Below, in pieces: positions 63,598 through 64,000 of a stretch of 64,000 nt of DNA; position 1 is the first letter of the stretch, and each line of letters starts with the position of its first letter. Source of the stretch: Cricetomys ansorgei (taxonomy: Eukaryota; Chordata; Mammalia; Rodentia; Nesomyidae); NCBI GenBank assembly GCA_026225945.1, contig JAMJFZ010001089.1, positions 6,844,501 to 6,908,500 on the forward strand. Reading direction: 5' to 3'. Made by a program: the position numbers and the translations under genes. The notes under the pieces are model-generated. The model was not told where the DNA came from. It saw nothing but the letters and a program-made list of their open reading frames with translations, and ran no database searches.

Positions 63598-64000
63598 TTA
63601 TCCAGACGAGAAATAAGAAGGGTTTTAATTAAGCTGGTGACAGAGACGTTGAAGAAGAAAGAGGGAAGGTATCAACAAGAAGGAGAGAAAAGAACAGAGG
63701 CTGGCTGTGATTAGAACGAAAGGGAATGACTCCCAGGAGGAAGCTCAGCAGCCTAGGTAAAGCCTGGTGTCACGAGGAGAAAGGGAGTTAAGAGACAAGC
63801 CTATGAAACAGTGGTGGATTTAATGGAACATGTGATATTCCGGTTTCATGTTTGGGATGTCATGTGGTGAGAGTCTAGCAGTTGTGCACACACATCTGGG
63901 GTCTAGAGAGATGTGACTACCAATGCCGGCTACCCTGATACCACTGATCACAACCCAAGGAGACCACCACCCTGTTCCAGGCTGAGGCTCAGCATCCAGA
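63598..64000. other. Unique sequence, no feature seen
   Basis: Purine-rich at 63630-63700; no repeat family or gene recognised. Confidence 0.5.

Overview
This window is nuclear DNA from a muroid rodent. It carries B1 (7SL-derived), B2/B3-superfamily, ID-like and B4/RSINE1-type composite SINEs, rodent Lx-type L1 3' fragments, rodent LTR fragments and many long CA/GT microsatellites. It also holds older mammal-wide repeats: MIR, L2-like, L1M, MLT1/MaLR LTRs, and Tigger and hAT-Charlie DNA transposons. The younger B1 copies read TTACAACAGAGAAACC near the 3' end, where the usual mouse and rat text is CTACACAGAGAAACC, and I see no obviously young mouse-type L1. I therefore do not assign a species beyond muroid rodent (cricetid or murid).

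I found no protein-coding gene. The open frames of 60 to 203 codons fall into three groups: translations of microsatellites (long His/Thr or Cys/Val runs), pieces of SINEs or LTRs, and chance frames without recognisable domains. There are no functional tRNA, rRNA or snRNA genes and no CRISPR, phage or plasmid features. The stretch is best read as intergenic or deep intronic DNA.

Layout. 0-6.2 kb: an ancient hAT fragment, a 300-bp CA-rich satellite-like tract, a short CpG-dense patch, a B3 SINE, a MER2-like Tigger and a B1 pair. 7-13 kb: several LTR and ancient-repeat fragments, paired ID-like heads around a microsatellite, and a perfect 24-bp palindrome. 15-25 kb: Lx L1 fragments, long GT/AT and CT/GT tracts, MIR and L2. 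25-32 kb: mostly unique sequence, then a 37-bp SINE-derived minisatellite. 32-37 kb: a SINE cluster. 38-39 kb: an old L1 bracketed by 140-bp direct repeats. 41-49 kb: composite SINEs, MER5A, MIR, an L1M interrupted by two SINEs, and a second antisense L1. 49-59 kb: CA-rich tracts, GATA repeats, another MER5A, and B4-like SINEs. 59-64 kb: LTRs, L1 3' ends, MIR, and a Tigger with both terminal inverted repeats still visible.

All family calls come from remembered consensus text and by-eye alignment; RepeatMasker with a rodent library would settle names and boundaries. The most interesting items are the possible very long target-site duplication around the L1 at 38.2-39.0 kb, the 37-bp minisatellite born inside a SINE, the CpG/CCAAT patch at 2.9-3.0 kb, three weak transcription or splicing candidates, and several non-B-DNA tracts.
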